From NCBI RefSeq assembly GCF_020149915.1, contig NZ_CP083760.1, positions 682,001 through 746,000 on the forward strand: a stretch of DNA of 64,000 nucleotides, read 5' to 3'. The notes under the pieces are model-generated. The model was not told the origin of the DNA, ran no database searches, and was given only the letters and a program-made list of their open reading frames with translations. This document shows positions 51,685 through 61,100 of the stretch, piece after piece. This DNA comes from Candidatus Sulfidibacterium hydrothermale (GTDB lineage Bacteria > Bacteroidota > Bacteroidia > Bacteroidales > F082). The position numbers and the translations under genes are program-made. Position 1 is the stretch's first letter. Every line of letters begins with the position of its first letter.

Positions 51685-53365
51685 AGGATTCCAGAAACCG
51701 GAAATAATCTTTTAAAATTTGGGCATTATTTTGTTCGTTGGTGAAAATTTCGAGCAATGCCGGGCGGCGGTTTACGGCGTAAAATTCCTGAAGAACCGTT
51801 GTTAATTCGGTTTCGTTGCGGACTGAGAAATAGCGGATATCAAAAGCCTGTGCTATGTTTTTAGCTTCCCAGGGATGGCTGGTGGCGAAAAATTTCTCGC
51901 GTTGCCGGCTGGTGTCAGGGCCGGGAATAAACCGGAAAATATCCCCGCCGCCGTTGTTCATGACAATAATTTTCAGATTGGGGGTAAGGTTTTGGTTCAT
52001 CAGGGCGTTTGAATCGTAAAGAAAGCCAATGTCGCCGGTAATGATGGTGTTGATTTTTCCGGTTTCGGCAAAGGCATTCCCCGCCGCGGTGGAAACCTGT
52101 CCGTCGATACCGCTGACCCCGCGGTTTGAAAAATAGCGAAACTTCGGAAAACTTCCGAACAGTTGAGCATAACGTACCGGCGTGCTGTTGCCCAGATGTA
52201 AATGACTGTTTGCCGGTATTTCCCGGAATAAAATATCATACACTTTTAAATCGCACCAGGGTATTTCCGACAGGAAGCGGTTTCGCTTTTGTAGTACCTG
52301 TTGCTTATGGTCTTTCCAGAAATCGCGGTAGTGGCTTTTGTTTTCCGTCAGGTCGTTTTCTGTCCGGGTGAAAAAGCTTTCGGCGTCGGTTTTTACCACA
52401 CCGGAAAGGCAAAAATAGGTGTCTCTTTTTTCGCCGGAAGGCGAGATGTGCCAGTGTTTTTTTGCCGGAAAGGTTCTGAGCAGCTTTTTTATCTTTTTTG
52501 ATACAACAGCGGTTCCGAAAGTGATGAGCAAATCGGGTTGAAAATCGGTGAGTTCGTCTTCGGAAATCGCCGTAATCAGGTTGTCGATTTCATCCATAAA
52601 AGCCGGCGAATGCAGGTTGGAAGTGGTTTCGGTCATGACAGCCACCTGTTCCTGTTGGGCCAGCCGTTCCATCAGCCGGTTCAGTTTTTCCGAAGGATTA
52701 CCCTGTCCGGCCAGAATCAGGGTTTTCCGGCTTTGACGCCAGTCGTGCAAAAAAGCATGGATTATTTCGCCGGAAGGTTCCGGCAATTGGCCGATTGTTT
52801 TTTCAATGGTTCCCGTTTCGGGAATTTCTGTCAGGTTGTACAGCGGCTCATCCAGCGGGATGTTGATGTGTACCGGACCGGGTTCGGGAAATTGTGTTTG
52901 GTCGATGGCTTCATTAATCAGCCGGTTCACTTCCTGTTTTTCTTCTTCGGAAGATATTTCAAGGGGAAGGGTGAACGATTTTTTGATGTAATTGGCAAAG
53001 ACGTTGTTTTGCCGGATGGTTTGTCCGTCGCCCACGTCAATCAGATGTGGCGGCCGGTCGGCTGTGAGGATTAGCAGCGGGATTTTTTGATAGTAAGCTT
53101 CGGCGATGGCAGGGGCATAATTCAGAACGGCACTGCCGGAAGTACAGGCAATGGCTACGGTACGCCGAAGTTGCTGTGCCATGCCCAGGGCAAAAAAGGC
53201 GGCGCTGCGCTCGTCGATTACGCTCACTGCTTTTACGGCAGGATGTCCGGTAAAAGAAAGTACCAGCGGCGCATTACGCGAACCCGGCGAAAGGACTATG
53301 TCCTGAAGGCCTTTTTTAACAAAAATATCAGTCAGTAAGCTGACTGTTTTTTTATCGGAAGTCAT
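51683..53365 (-). CDS. menD: SEPHCHC synthase (menaquinone biosynthesis)
   Basis: 560 residues from the ATG at 53365; the frame extends upstream but that part is a menF shadow. The start overlaps the menF stop as ATGA. MenD is a thiamine-diphosphate enzyme that joins 2-oxoglutarate to isochorismate. Visible: VLSPGSRNAPLVLSFTGH at the N-terminus, RSAAFFALGMAQQLRRTVAI, the LTADRPPHLIDVGDGQTIRQ block, FSNRGVSGIDGQVSTAAGNA with the TPP-binding GxxxIDG, and IITGDIGFLYDSNALMNQ and VMNNGGGDIFRFIPG (the GDxxFxYD-type TPP motif). It forms an operon with menF and a thioesterase. Confidence 0.95.
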   Translation of the reverse strand: MTSDKKTVSLLTDIFVKKGLQDIVLSPGSRNAPLVLSFTGHPAVKAVSVIDERSAAFFALGMAQQLRRTVAIACTSGSAVLNYAPAIAEAYYQKIPLLILTADRPPHLIDVGDGQTIRQNNVFANYIKKSFTLPLEISSEEEKQEVNRLINEAIDQTQFPEPGPVHINIPLDEPLYNLTEIPETGTIEKTIGQLPEPSGEIIHAFLHDWRQSRKTLILAGQGNPSEKLNRLMERLAQQEQVAVMTETTSNLHSPAFMDEIDNLITAISEDELTDFQPDLLITFGTAVVSKKIKKLLRTFPAKKHWHISPSGEKRDTYFCLSGVVKTDAESFFTRTENDLTENKSHYRDFWKDHKQQVLQKRNRFLSEIPWCDLKVYDILFREIPANSHLHLGNSTPVRYAQLFGSFPKFRYFSNRGVSGIDGQVSTAAGNAFAETGKINTIITGDIGFLYDSNALMNQNLTPNLKIIVMNNGGGDIFRFIPGPDTSRQREKFFATSHPWEAKNIAQAFDIRYFSVRNETELTTVLQEFYAVNRRPALLEIFTNEQNNAQILKDYFRFLES

Positions 53366-54477
53366 GGGGCAAAGTTCCGTAATTTTTCCACAACCGACAA
53401 GAGTGTTTGGGCTTTGTCTTCGGTTTCCTGCCATTCTTTTTCGGGAAGGGAAGCTGGAGTAAGTCCTCCGCCGGCATAAATTTCCATGCTGTTTCCCAAA
53501 AAACGGGCACAACGCAGGTTAACAAAAAGATGCTGTTGGTTTTTTACCTGCCACGGCCCCAAAAAGCCGGTGTAATAATGACGCCGGTGTTTTTCGGTTT
53601 TTTCGATAAGCTGCAGGGCTTGCCTCTGTGGAAGTCCGCCTACGGCCGGGGTGGGGTGCAGCGCTTTGGCAAAAAGACCGGTTTTGGTTTCCTGCCCTTT
53701 TACCGCAAAACGAAAACGGGTGCAAAGATGGGCCAGATTGCCGGCAAGAAGTGTTTCGACCGGTTTCTTTTCATAGTTTTCAATTCCCAGATTTTGAATT
53801 TGTTTTTCCACAAATTCGGTAACAAAAGCCTGTTCTTCTTTTTCTTTTTTTCCCCAGGGCTGCATTTGTTTTCCGGAAGATAATTTCCGGGTGCCTGCCA
53901 GCGCCATGGTTTCCAAAAAACCGTCATCCTGTTTTAACAGTGTTTCGGGGGTAGCCCCGGCCCAGTAGCCTTCGCCCGGAAGATGAAAGAAATAGACGAA
54001 AGCCGCCGGATATTTCTCTTCCAGCTGTTCAAAAAAAGTATCGAAATCGAAAGCCGAAGGCAGCGGTTTTTTCAGCACTCTCGACAGAACCACTTTTGCG
54101 GCTTTGCCTTTTTTCATGCTGCTGACAAGCTGTTTTACCTGTTGCAGGTAAGCCGGTTTATCAATGAAAAAGTTTTGTTCTTGCGGAAAGGATGTTTCCT
54201 GATCGGGTAGATGGTCGATAGCGGCAAGCAACTGTTGGTATTCTTTGGTTTTTCCGGCGACGATATCCGGTTTTATAAGGCGGATTTCTCCTGTTTTGTA
54301 AGCATCAAATGGTGCGATGATAAACCCTTTTTGATTTGCCAGTTTATCTGTTTGAAATACATTTTCCTGCTGCGAAAGCTGAACCAGAAAAGTAATTTCG
54401 CCGGTACCGGGAAGACGGTAAACTGCAAAAGGCAGGTTTTTGGATAACAAACGGCTGATGAGTCGGAAAGGCGGCAT
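53362..54477 (-). CDS. menF: Isochorismate synthase
   Basis: 371 residues, chorismate-binding fold. It converts chorismate to isochorismate. Visible: KVVLSRVLKKPLPSAFDF (about 115), YPAAFVYFFHLPGEGYWAGA with TPETLLKQ, LAGTRKLSSGK, EFVEKQIQNLG-type helix, LHPTPAVGGLPQRQALQLIE and YYTGFLGPW, and the end LPEKEWQETEDKAQTLLSVVE. These match MenF/EntC. It lacks the N-terminal extension of E. coli MenF. Its ATG overlaps the thioesterase stop by one base (TAATG), so the three men-type genes are translationally coupled. Confidence 0.94.
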   Translation of the reverse strand: MPPFRLISRLLSKNLPFAVYRLPGTGEITFLVQLSQQENVFQTDKLANQKGFIIAPFDAYKTGEIRLIKPDIVAGKTKEYQQLLAAIDHLPDQETSFPQEQNFFIDKPAYLQQVKQLVSSMKKGKAAKVVLSRVLKKPLPSAFDFDTFFEQLEEKYPAAFVYFFHLPGEGYWAGATPETLLKQDDGFLETMALAGTRKLSSGKQMQPWGKKEKEEQAFVTEFVEKQIQNLGIENYEKKPVETLLAGNLAHLCTRFRFAVKGQETKTGLFAKALHPTPAVGGLPQRQALQLIEKTEKHRRHYYTGFLGPWQVKNQQHLFVNLRCARFLGNSMEIYAGGGLTPASLPEKEWQETEDKAQTLLSVVEKLRNFAP

Positions 54478-54899
54478 TATTTCTTCTTGTTCACGATAAA
54501 AATGGTAATTCGACAGGCGGAAATCAGCTGTCCGTTTTCGTCTTTGATGTCCACATTCCAGATGTGGGAACTGCGTCCCTGATGCATGATGACGGCTTCG
54601 CCGGTTACTTTTCCGTGGCGGGCGCTGCGGATGTGGTTGGCCGTAACGTGCTGTCCTTTTACGTCAAACTTTTCGCGGTCAACCATCAGTGCCGAACCCA
54701 TGCTGGCCAATGTTTCGGCCAGGGCAATGGTGGCTCCGCCGTGCAGAATGCGCATGGGTTGAAAAGTACGCTCGTCCACCGGCATGGTAGCTTTCAGATA
54801 CCCGGTTTTGGCTTCGGTGTATTCAATGCCGAGTTGTTCCATCAGCGTTCCCCGGTTCATCGCGTTCAACAGGGTAATGTCAAAAGTTTTTTGTTCCAT
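54477..54899 (-). CDS. Hotdog-fold thioesterase, probably DHNA-CoA thioesterase
   Basis: 140 residues, PaaI/4HBT-type hotdog fold: TLMEQLGIEYTEAKTGYLKA, MRILHGGATIALAETLASMG (the HGG catalytic region with Glu further on), and GQHVTANHIRSARHGKVTGE. In this context, directly before menF and menD with a one-base overlap, it is likely the menaquinone-pathway thioesterase that releases 1,4-dihydroxy-2-naphthoate from its CoA ester (MenI). Family is firm; the assignment rests on the operon. A -7 box precedes it. Confidence 0.85.
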   Translation of the reverse strand: MEQKTFDITLLNAMNRGTLMEQLGIEYTEAKTGYLKATMPVDERTFQPMRILHGGATIALAETLASMGSALMVDREKFDVKGQHVTANHIRSARHGKVTGEAVIMHQGRSSHIWNVDIKDENGQLISACRITIFIVNKKK

Positions 54900-54919
54900 G
54901 AACAGTCGGGTTTAAAAAG

Positions 54920-54927
54920 CAAAGATA
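54920..54927 (-). promoter_or_regulatory. -7 box of the menI-like/menF/menD operon (TATCTTTG)
   Basis: Exact TAnnTTTG match on the minus strand, 21 bases before the start codon of the first gene. Confidence 0.6.
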
Positions 54928-54995
54928 CGGTTTTCATGCTTTTTTGTATGTTGCTTTTTATTCAAACGAAGAGAGGGTTGTTTAAGAAAAATTCA

Positions 54996-55056
54996 AATTA
55001 GGGCACAAAACTTCCCTAATTAATAAAGATTAGGGCAATTAAGTGCCTTAATTTTA
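54996..55056. repeat. Two inverted repeats with ATTAGGGCA arms
   Basis: AATTAGGG (54996-55003) with CCCTAATT (55014-55021), then TTAGGGCA (about 55030) with TGCCTTAA (about 55044). They lie between tolC stop and the men promoter. Possible operator or structured RNA. Confidence 0.5.
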
Positions 55057-55090
55057 CCATTTGAAGAGTTGCACGGTGTAAAAAGTGAGT

Positions 55091-56569
55091 TTAATTTACC
55101 AATAGCTTCGTATCTACTGTAATCGGAACGTCTTTCTGAAAATCGTACAGGGTCAGTTTACGTAGTTCGTAATAGTTTATCCAGTATTTTTTCAGGGTGT
55201 TAAAATAATTCAGCTTGGCATTGTCGTTATCAATTTGGGCGTTGTTCAGTTCCAATACGTCATTTACCATCCCGATCATATAGCGTTTATGCGTAATTTC
55301 ATACCTTTTTTGAGCAACGGTATCGGCTTTGGCAGCAATGGCCAGCTGTTTTTTCTGCATGGCAAACTGCATCACTTTCAGGTAGATATTTTGCTCGAAA
55401 TCAATTTTGTCCTGTTGAACAGCCGTTTTTACCAGTTCCTCGTTTGATTCGGCCATTTTGATGTTTCCTTTGGCTTTGCCCCAGTCAAGTAATGGTAAAG
55501 TAATTCCCATACTCACCCGTTCCTGGTTTAACGGACTTTGATAGGCTTCCTGCAGGGTGTGTGCTGTTTGTGAAAGCCCAAAGCTGGCATACAGGTTCAT
55601 GTCGAAACGGCCGTTCATCCGGGCCATATCCAGCTGGCTGGCTGCTTCGAGTAACCGTTGGGTAAATTGTAAAGATGTCGAAGTATTCAATTTGGCTTCT
55701 TCCACCGCTTTGTCCACGGGGACATTAAAAAATGAAATTAACAGCGGGGGGACGAGCTCAACTTTACCGCTGTCTTTTAGTCTTAGAAAAGATTTAAACC
55801 GGAACAGTTTGTCGTTGTAATTCAGCCGGCTTTGTTCTACCGATGCATCGGCTTTTAGTAAATTCAATTGCAACTGCAGCAGGTCGTTTTCGGCAATTTT
55901 CCCAAGGTTATATCGCCCTTTGGCAATGCGGTATAACGTATCGTAGTTATGATAGTTTTTTATGGCAATTTTTTGTTCGATCTGGGCCGTTAATAATGAG
56001 AAAAAGTAATTAATGGCTTTAATGGCAATGTCTTCTTCGGCTTCCATGTATTTCCGTTTGGCTTCTTCATATTTTATGGGTTCGATTTTCTTCTGCCATT
56101 TGTACGGGTTGTAAGTGAACAGTGGTTGTATAAAGCCGATATTGACCACATTGCTCAGGTATTGCCGGGTGGAGGTATCGGTAAAAAAGTTATCCATGCG
56201 CTGTAATCCGGTGTTGACAAAAACTTCACCACCGGTGAGTCCGATTTTCTGGTTAAGTGAAAGGCCAAGCGAATAATTGGCAATACTTTGCGAAGTATAG
56301 GAAACCGTTCCGTCGGGTGCCGAAATGGCATTGATGCTGCGGTTCAGGTCGGGCAGGGTGGCGCTCAGGTTCAGATTGGGAAGGTAAGTGGCTTTGAAAG
56401 TACGGTATTGCCAGTAGCTTTTACGAAACTGATGGATAGCAATCAGTGCATCGGGCGACTGCTTCTGGGCAATATGAATGACCTGTGCCAGCGTGTAACG
56501 TTTTACTGACTGTGCAGGAAGTTTAGAAAAAAATAAAAAGGCAAAAAGAACCAGGATAATCTTTTTCAT
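55091..56569 (-). CDS. TolC-family outer-membrane efflux protein
   Basis: 492 residues from the ATG at 56569, which opens a signal peptide (MKKIILVLFAFLFFSKLPAQS); the TTG at 56584 is upstream of it and unlikely. The chain has the two repeated helical hairpins of TolC: RYTLAQVIHIAQKQSPDAL and LNLSATLPDLNRSIN in the first half, with ANYSLGLSLNQKIGLTGGEV, and EEDIAIKAINYFFSLLTAQIE and VSMGITLPLLDWGKAKGNIK later, followed by IGMVNDVLELNNAQIDND. It forms an exit duct for an efflux pump. A -7 box precedes it; the MacB-type permease is upstream. Confidence 0.92.
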   Translation of the reverse strand: MKKIILVLFAFLFFSKLPAQSVKRYTLAQVIHIAQKQSPDALIAIHQFRKSYWQYRTFKATYLPNLNLSATLPDLNRSINAISAPDGTVSYTSQSIANYSLGLSLNQKIGLTGGEVFVNTGLQRMDNFFTDTSTRQYLSNVVNIGFIQPLFTYNPYKWQKKIEPIKYEEAKRKYMEAEEDIAIKAINYFFSLLTAQIEQKIAIKNYHNYDTLYRIAKGRYNLGKIAENDLLQLQLNLLKADASVEQSRLNYNDKLFRFKSFLRLKDSGKVELVPPLLISFFNVPVDKAVEEAKLNTSTSLQFTQRLLEAASQLDMARMNGRFDMNLYASFGLSQTAHTLQEAYQSPLNQERVSMGITLPLLDWGKAKGNIKMAESNEELVKTAVQQDKIDFEQNIYLKVMQFAMQKKQLAIAAKADTVAQKRYEITHKRYMIGMVNDVLELNNAQIDNDNAKLNYFNTLKKYWINYYELRKLTLYDFQKDVPITVDTKLLVN

Positions 56570-56621
56570 GATGAAAAATGACAATGATTAAAAGGTTTTA
56601 AAAAATGTATCAAAATCCTTA

Positions 56622-56629
56622 CAAAGGTA
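56622..56629 (-). promoter_or_regulatory. -7 box of tolC (TACCTTTG)
   Basis: Exact TAnnTTTG match on the minus strand, 53 bases before the ATG. tolC can be transcribed on its own. Confidence 0.55.
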
Positions 56630-56720
56630 ATCATTCGAATTTATCTCCAAAAAAGTATTGGTAATGATAGAAATGCCTTGAAAATAAGGGTGTTATGACT
56701 GTAAAGGTGTTGGCATGAAA

Positions 56721-58100
56721 TTAATCATGACGCAGCGATTCCACCGGATCCTGCTGTGCGGCTTTCTTTGCCGGCAGATAACCGAAGATGATCCCCACGG
56801 CTGCCGCTACGCCAAACGACAACAAAATAGACCAAAAAGAAACGATGGTAAGAATTCCTGTGGTAAGCGTAATCACTTTGGCCATAATGACGCCGAGCAA
56901 TACGCCAATAACGCCTCCTGTGATACTGATAAAAGTAGATTCGGCCAGAAACTGGAAGATGATATCTTTTTGTGTGGCACCGGTAGCGCGGCGTACGCCG
57001 ATTTCGCGAATGCGTTCCATCACCGATGCCAGCATGATATTCATGATGCCGATACCCCCCACCAACAACGAAATGCCGGCAATGGCACCCAGTACAATGT
57101 TAAAAATGTCTTTGGTTTTTTGTTCCTGCCGGAGCAGTAGCTCCGGAATTTTGATTTCGAAATTTTGGGTGTTCTGATGCCGGCGAGTCAGTATTTTCTT
57201 AATCACTTTTGCCGTAGGTACCAGTTCACTGCTTTCTTTTACCTGTACCACGATTTTGTCGAGCTGGTTGTTGTTGGCTCCCTGATTTTGACCGTTATCG
57301 CCTCCAAACAGGGTGATGGATCCTCCTCCGATAAAAAAAGTTTGTCCGCCTCCGGAAAGCGATGCCTGGTTAATTAAAGACCGGTCTTTATATCGTAACA
57401 AGATGGTTTTTAATGGCGTAAAGATGGTTCTGTTGTAATCCAGAATTCCCATTTTTTCGGCTTTTTTATCTACTCGTAAGCCTTTGATGATGCCGATTAC
57501 TTTAAGCCATACATTTCCGGCTTTCAACTGTTTTCCAAGGGGATCTTTGTCGGGGAAAAGCCGAGTGGCCACTTCCGGTCCGATGACACATACCGGTTCT
57601 CCATTGGTAGCTTGTTGCGGTGTAAAAAAAGCGCCTTTTCGTATGGAAAGATTAAATATCCGGAAAAAGGCCGTAGAAATACCGGTAAGCTGCGCATTCA
57701 CTTTTTTCCCGTTGGTAGAAGCTGTTACTTTGTATTCAACAACCGGCGTGATGTATTGAATGGTGGGCAGTATGTTTTTGATGTTTTCGACATCATTCAG
57801 GGTTAAACCGGAAACATATTTTTTTTGCAGGGCCTTTTCGTTATCATTTCCGGTCTGTTTATCGTCTTTTGTATTGTCATTTGCTGCTTGATTCTGGTTT
57901 TGTGGCAGAATGACAATATTATTTACCCCGACAACTTTGATCTGGTTCAGAATTTCCTGGCGGGCGCCATTTCCGATGGCCATCATGGCAATGACGGCTG
58001 CTACGCCGAAAATAATACCCAATGCCGTAAGAAAGGAACGCGACTTGTTTAGGAAAACCGCTTCCAGCGAAACCGACAGAATTTGAAGATATCTTTCCAA
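56721..58100 (-). CDS. MacB/FtsX-type ABC transporter permease
   Basis: 459 residues. One N-terminal membrane helix (FLTALGIIFGVAAVIAMMAI, residues 24-43), a large periplasmic domain with MacB-like SIRKGAFFTPQQATNGEPVC and VIGPEVATRLFPDKDPLGKQ, then three helices at the C-terminus (about 340-445: IVLGAIAGISLLVGGIGIMN, IREIGVRRATGATQKDIIFQ, GVAAAVGIIFGYLPAKKAAQ). This is the permease half only; no ATPase domain is attached or nearby. The periplasmic part has N/Q/D-rich low-complexity runs (residues about 65-90 and 275-290). It lies between the sensor kinase and tolC on the same strand. Confidence 0.9.
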   Translation of the reverse strand: MERYLQILSVSLEAVFLNKSRSFLTALGIIFGVAAVIAMMAIGNGARQEILNQIKVVGVNNIVILPQNQNQAANDNTKDDKQTGNDNEKALQKKYVSGLTLNDVENIKNILPTIQYITPVVEYKVTASTNGKKVNAQLTGISTAFFRIFNLSIRKGAFFTPQQATNGEPVCVIGPEVATRLFPDKDPLGKQLKAGNVWLKVIGIIKGLRVDKKAEKMGILDYNRTIFTPLKTILLRYKDRSLINQASLSGGGQTFFIGGGSITLFGGDNGQNQGANNNQLDKIVVQVKESSELVPTAKVIKKILTRRHQNTQNFEIKIPELLLRQEQKTKDIFNIVLGAIAGISLLVGGIGIMNIMLASVMERIREIGVRRATGATQKDIIFQFLAESTFISITGGVIGVLLGVIMAKVITLTTGILTIVSFWSILLSFGVAAAVGIIFGYLPAKKAAQQDPVESLRHD

Positions 58101-58191
58101 CAGGATGGTTTTTTTCTGTTTGCTAAGGTAAAAAGTTTCTGTATATCCTGAAAAAGTTCTTTCCCCGGTTTTTTATGAATACGAGGTGCTG

Positions 58192-61100
58192 TTAATCCGG
58201 TTTTCCGGAAATCAGTTTGTCGATTACAGCATATAAATCTTCCTTTTGAATGGGTTTACTCAGATAAGCATCGCAGCCGGCTTCCAGCGCCCGTTCTTTT
58301 TCTTCTTGTGTGGCATAAGCGGTCGTGGCAACCACGGGAAGTCCGGGATGTTGTTTTTTTATTTTCCGGGTAGCTTCATCACCCGATAATATCGGCATTT
58401 TAATGTCCATGAAAACCAAATCATACTGATTTTTCTCTGCCATTTCGATGGCTTCCCGGCCGTTGGTGGCGTGGTCTATATTTTTTACTTTGTCTTTGAG
58501 CAAAACCTCCATATAAAGGTAGTTGGTTTCGTCATCTTCAACAATCAAGAGGGATAAATCTTTTCTTTCTTTGATTTTATATTCCGGCGATTGAGCGCTT
58601 TTTAATGCCTTTTTCTCCGGTTGTTCGTAGTCGAGTGTAAAATAAAAACGGGATCCCTGGTTGGGTTTTGATTTTACTCCGATGGTTCCTCCCATGAGTT
58701 CTACCAGACCTTTGGCAATGTTGAGCCCCAGTCCGGTTCCTCTGACGGCTGCGGATACTGCTCTTTCACCGCGATAAAAAGCATCAAAAATAAGTGCCTG
58801 CTCGTTTTCATCAATTCCAATTCCGGAGTCTTCCACGAAAAAGGTAATTTTATTCTGCGAAATGTTAAATCCCAGATTTATAAAACCTTCAGGAGTGTAT
58901 TTGATGGCGTTGGAAACAAAATTGGTCAAAACCTGTTTGATCTTATAATCATCGGCATAAAATAAAATATCGTTTGCATTTTCCGGTAGTGTTGTACGGA
59001 GTTCCAGATTGTTTTTCATTTCCGGAAGGTTGAACATCTCAAAAATCTCTTTTACTACATCTGCTGGGCGAAAAGCTATTTTTTTTACCGGTAATTTTTC
59101 ACTTTGTAGTCTTGACAAGAAAATTACATCATCAATCAGGTTAAGCAACTGTCGGGAGCTATTGCTGACAATTTTGGCGTAACTCTTCATTACTTCGCTG
59201 GAGCGTGCATCAATCATCAGATCAGAGAAACCCATAATGGCATTCATTGGGGTGCGGATTTCGTGGTTCATGTTGGCCAGAAAAGCCGATTTCAGCCGAC
59301 TACTCTCTTCGGCAGCTTCTTTGGCCGCCAGCAATTCGCGTTCAGCTGCTTTCCGCTCGGTAATGTCGGTCATGATGCCGATCAGATGTTCTACTTTTCC
59401 TTCATCATTGGTGACTGGTGTGATGATTTCTTCTACCACATAGAGGCTACCGTCTTTTCGCCGGTCTACAATTTCACCTTTCCATACTTTTCCGGCTTTC
59501 AGGGTTTTATCCAGAACATCATAAAAATCTTTGTCTTGTTTACCCGAGTTAATCAGGTCGCCGGTGGAATGCCCCACCGCTTCTTCAATGGAATAGCCGG
59601 TTAATGTGGTAAAAGCCCGGTTAATCCACTCAATTTTTCCATTGGCATCGGTAATTACAATGGCATTTGCCGCGGCGTTCAGGGCTTTGTCACGCAGCCG
59701 AATGGCTCGTTCGGCTTCAATTTCTTTGGTTACGTCACGGCCATGTCCTACCGTGCCGATTAAATTTCCGTTTTCATCGAAAATAGGCGCTTTAAAAACA
59801 TCGAGAGCCAGGAATTTTCCTTTTACGTATCCGGTTTCCAACGACCGGATGGCTTTTTTGGTGCTCAGCACTTTTTTGTCAGAATCTGAACATTCCAGGT
59901 CAAAAGTAAACCATTTGTCATCGTTAGGATGGAGGCGGCGTTGTCTTTCCGCAAAATAGGAGTCGGTTTTGCCTATTGGTTCTTTAACATCATTGGCTAA
60001 CAGAAGTTTTTCGGCATTGGCTTTGTTGGAAAAAATGAAACGATTTTCCAAGTCTTTGGCCCATACAAGGTCCGGGATATTATCTGACATCAGTCGGAAA
60101 AGGCGTGATTGTTCACGGTATTTTTGTTCACTTTCGCGAATGGCTTTTTCCATTTTTAACCGTTCTGTAATATCATGAAAAACAACAGCCCGTGATATTT
60201 CACCACTGGCATCGGTATAGTCTATGGCCGTGATCTCCACCGGCAACAGGCTTCCGTCTTTTTTAAAGATTTTTATTTCGTAAGGCTTAGCGTACTTTTT
60301 CTTAATGTTTTGATAGATTATGGAATACGAATCAGGATGTGCCAGTTTTTTTACCACATTGCAGCCTTTTAGCTCTTCCAGGGTATAGCCGGTTATTTTT
60401 AGAAAAGTCTGGTTGGCATCTACAATGACAGAGTTTTTATGGATTACAATACCTTCGGTGGTAATTTCAGAAAAACGCTGAAGCCGGGCTTCGCTTTCTT
60501 TAAGTGCTTGTTCGGCTTTTTTGCGTTCCGAAATATCACGGACTACAGCCAATCGACCCTTGATTTTCCCTTTGGCATCATAGAGTGATGTTACATTAAG
60601 TTCCACAGGAAGTCGTTCTCCGTTTTTTTTCAGGAGTTCAATTTCGTATAACGGAATAGTTTCTCCCTCAACCCCCCGTTTAAATTTTTTAATGGTAGAT
60701 TCCACATATTCGGGAGCAACAAATTCCCAGAAATATTTATTAATGGTTTCTTCCGGTTCGTAACCGGTCATTTTTTTCAATGAAGGACTCAAAAAAGTAA
60801 ATTTTCCTTCAGTGTCAAAGGTTAAAATGAGGTCTGAAGAGGTTTCTGCCAAAGAGCGGTATTTGTTTTCACTTTCGCGAAGGGATTCTTCAGTCTCAAC
60901 AATGTCGGTAATGTCGGTGATGGTTCCTACATAACCGGCGAACCGGCCGTTAATAAATTCAGGAGCAGCATGGCCCAAAACCCAGCGGACAGTACCATCA
61001 GGACGAACAATCCGGAACCGTTCCTGTGAGTAGTCGTGTGCAGCAATGCGTTTTTCCCAGCGGTGAATTAATTCATCCTTGTCTTCAGGATGTAAAATAT

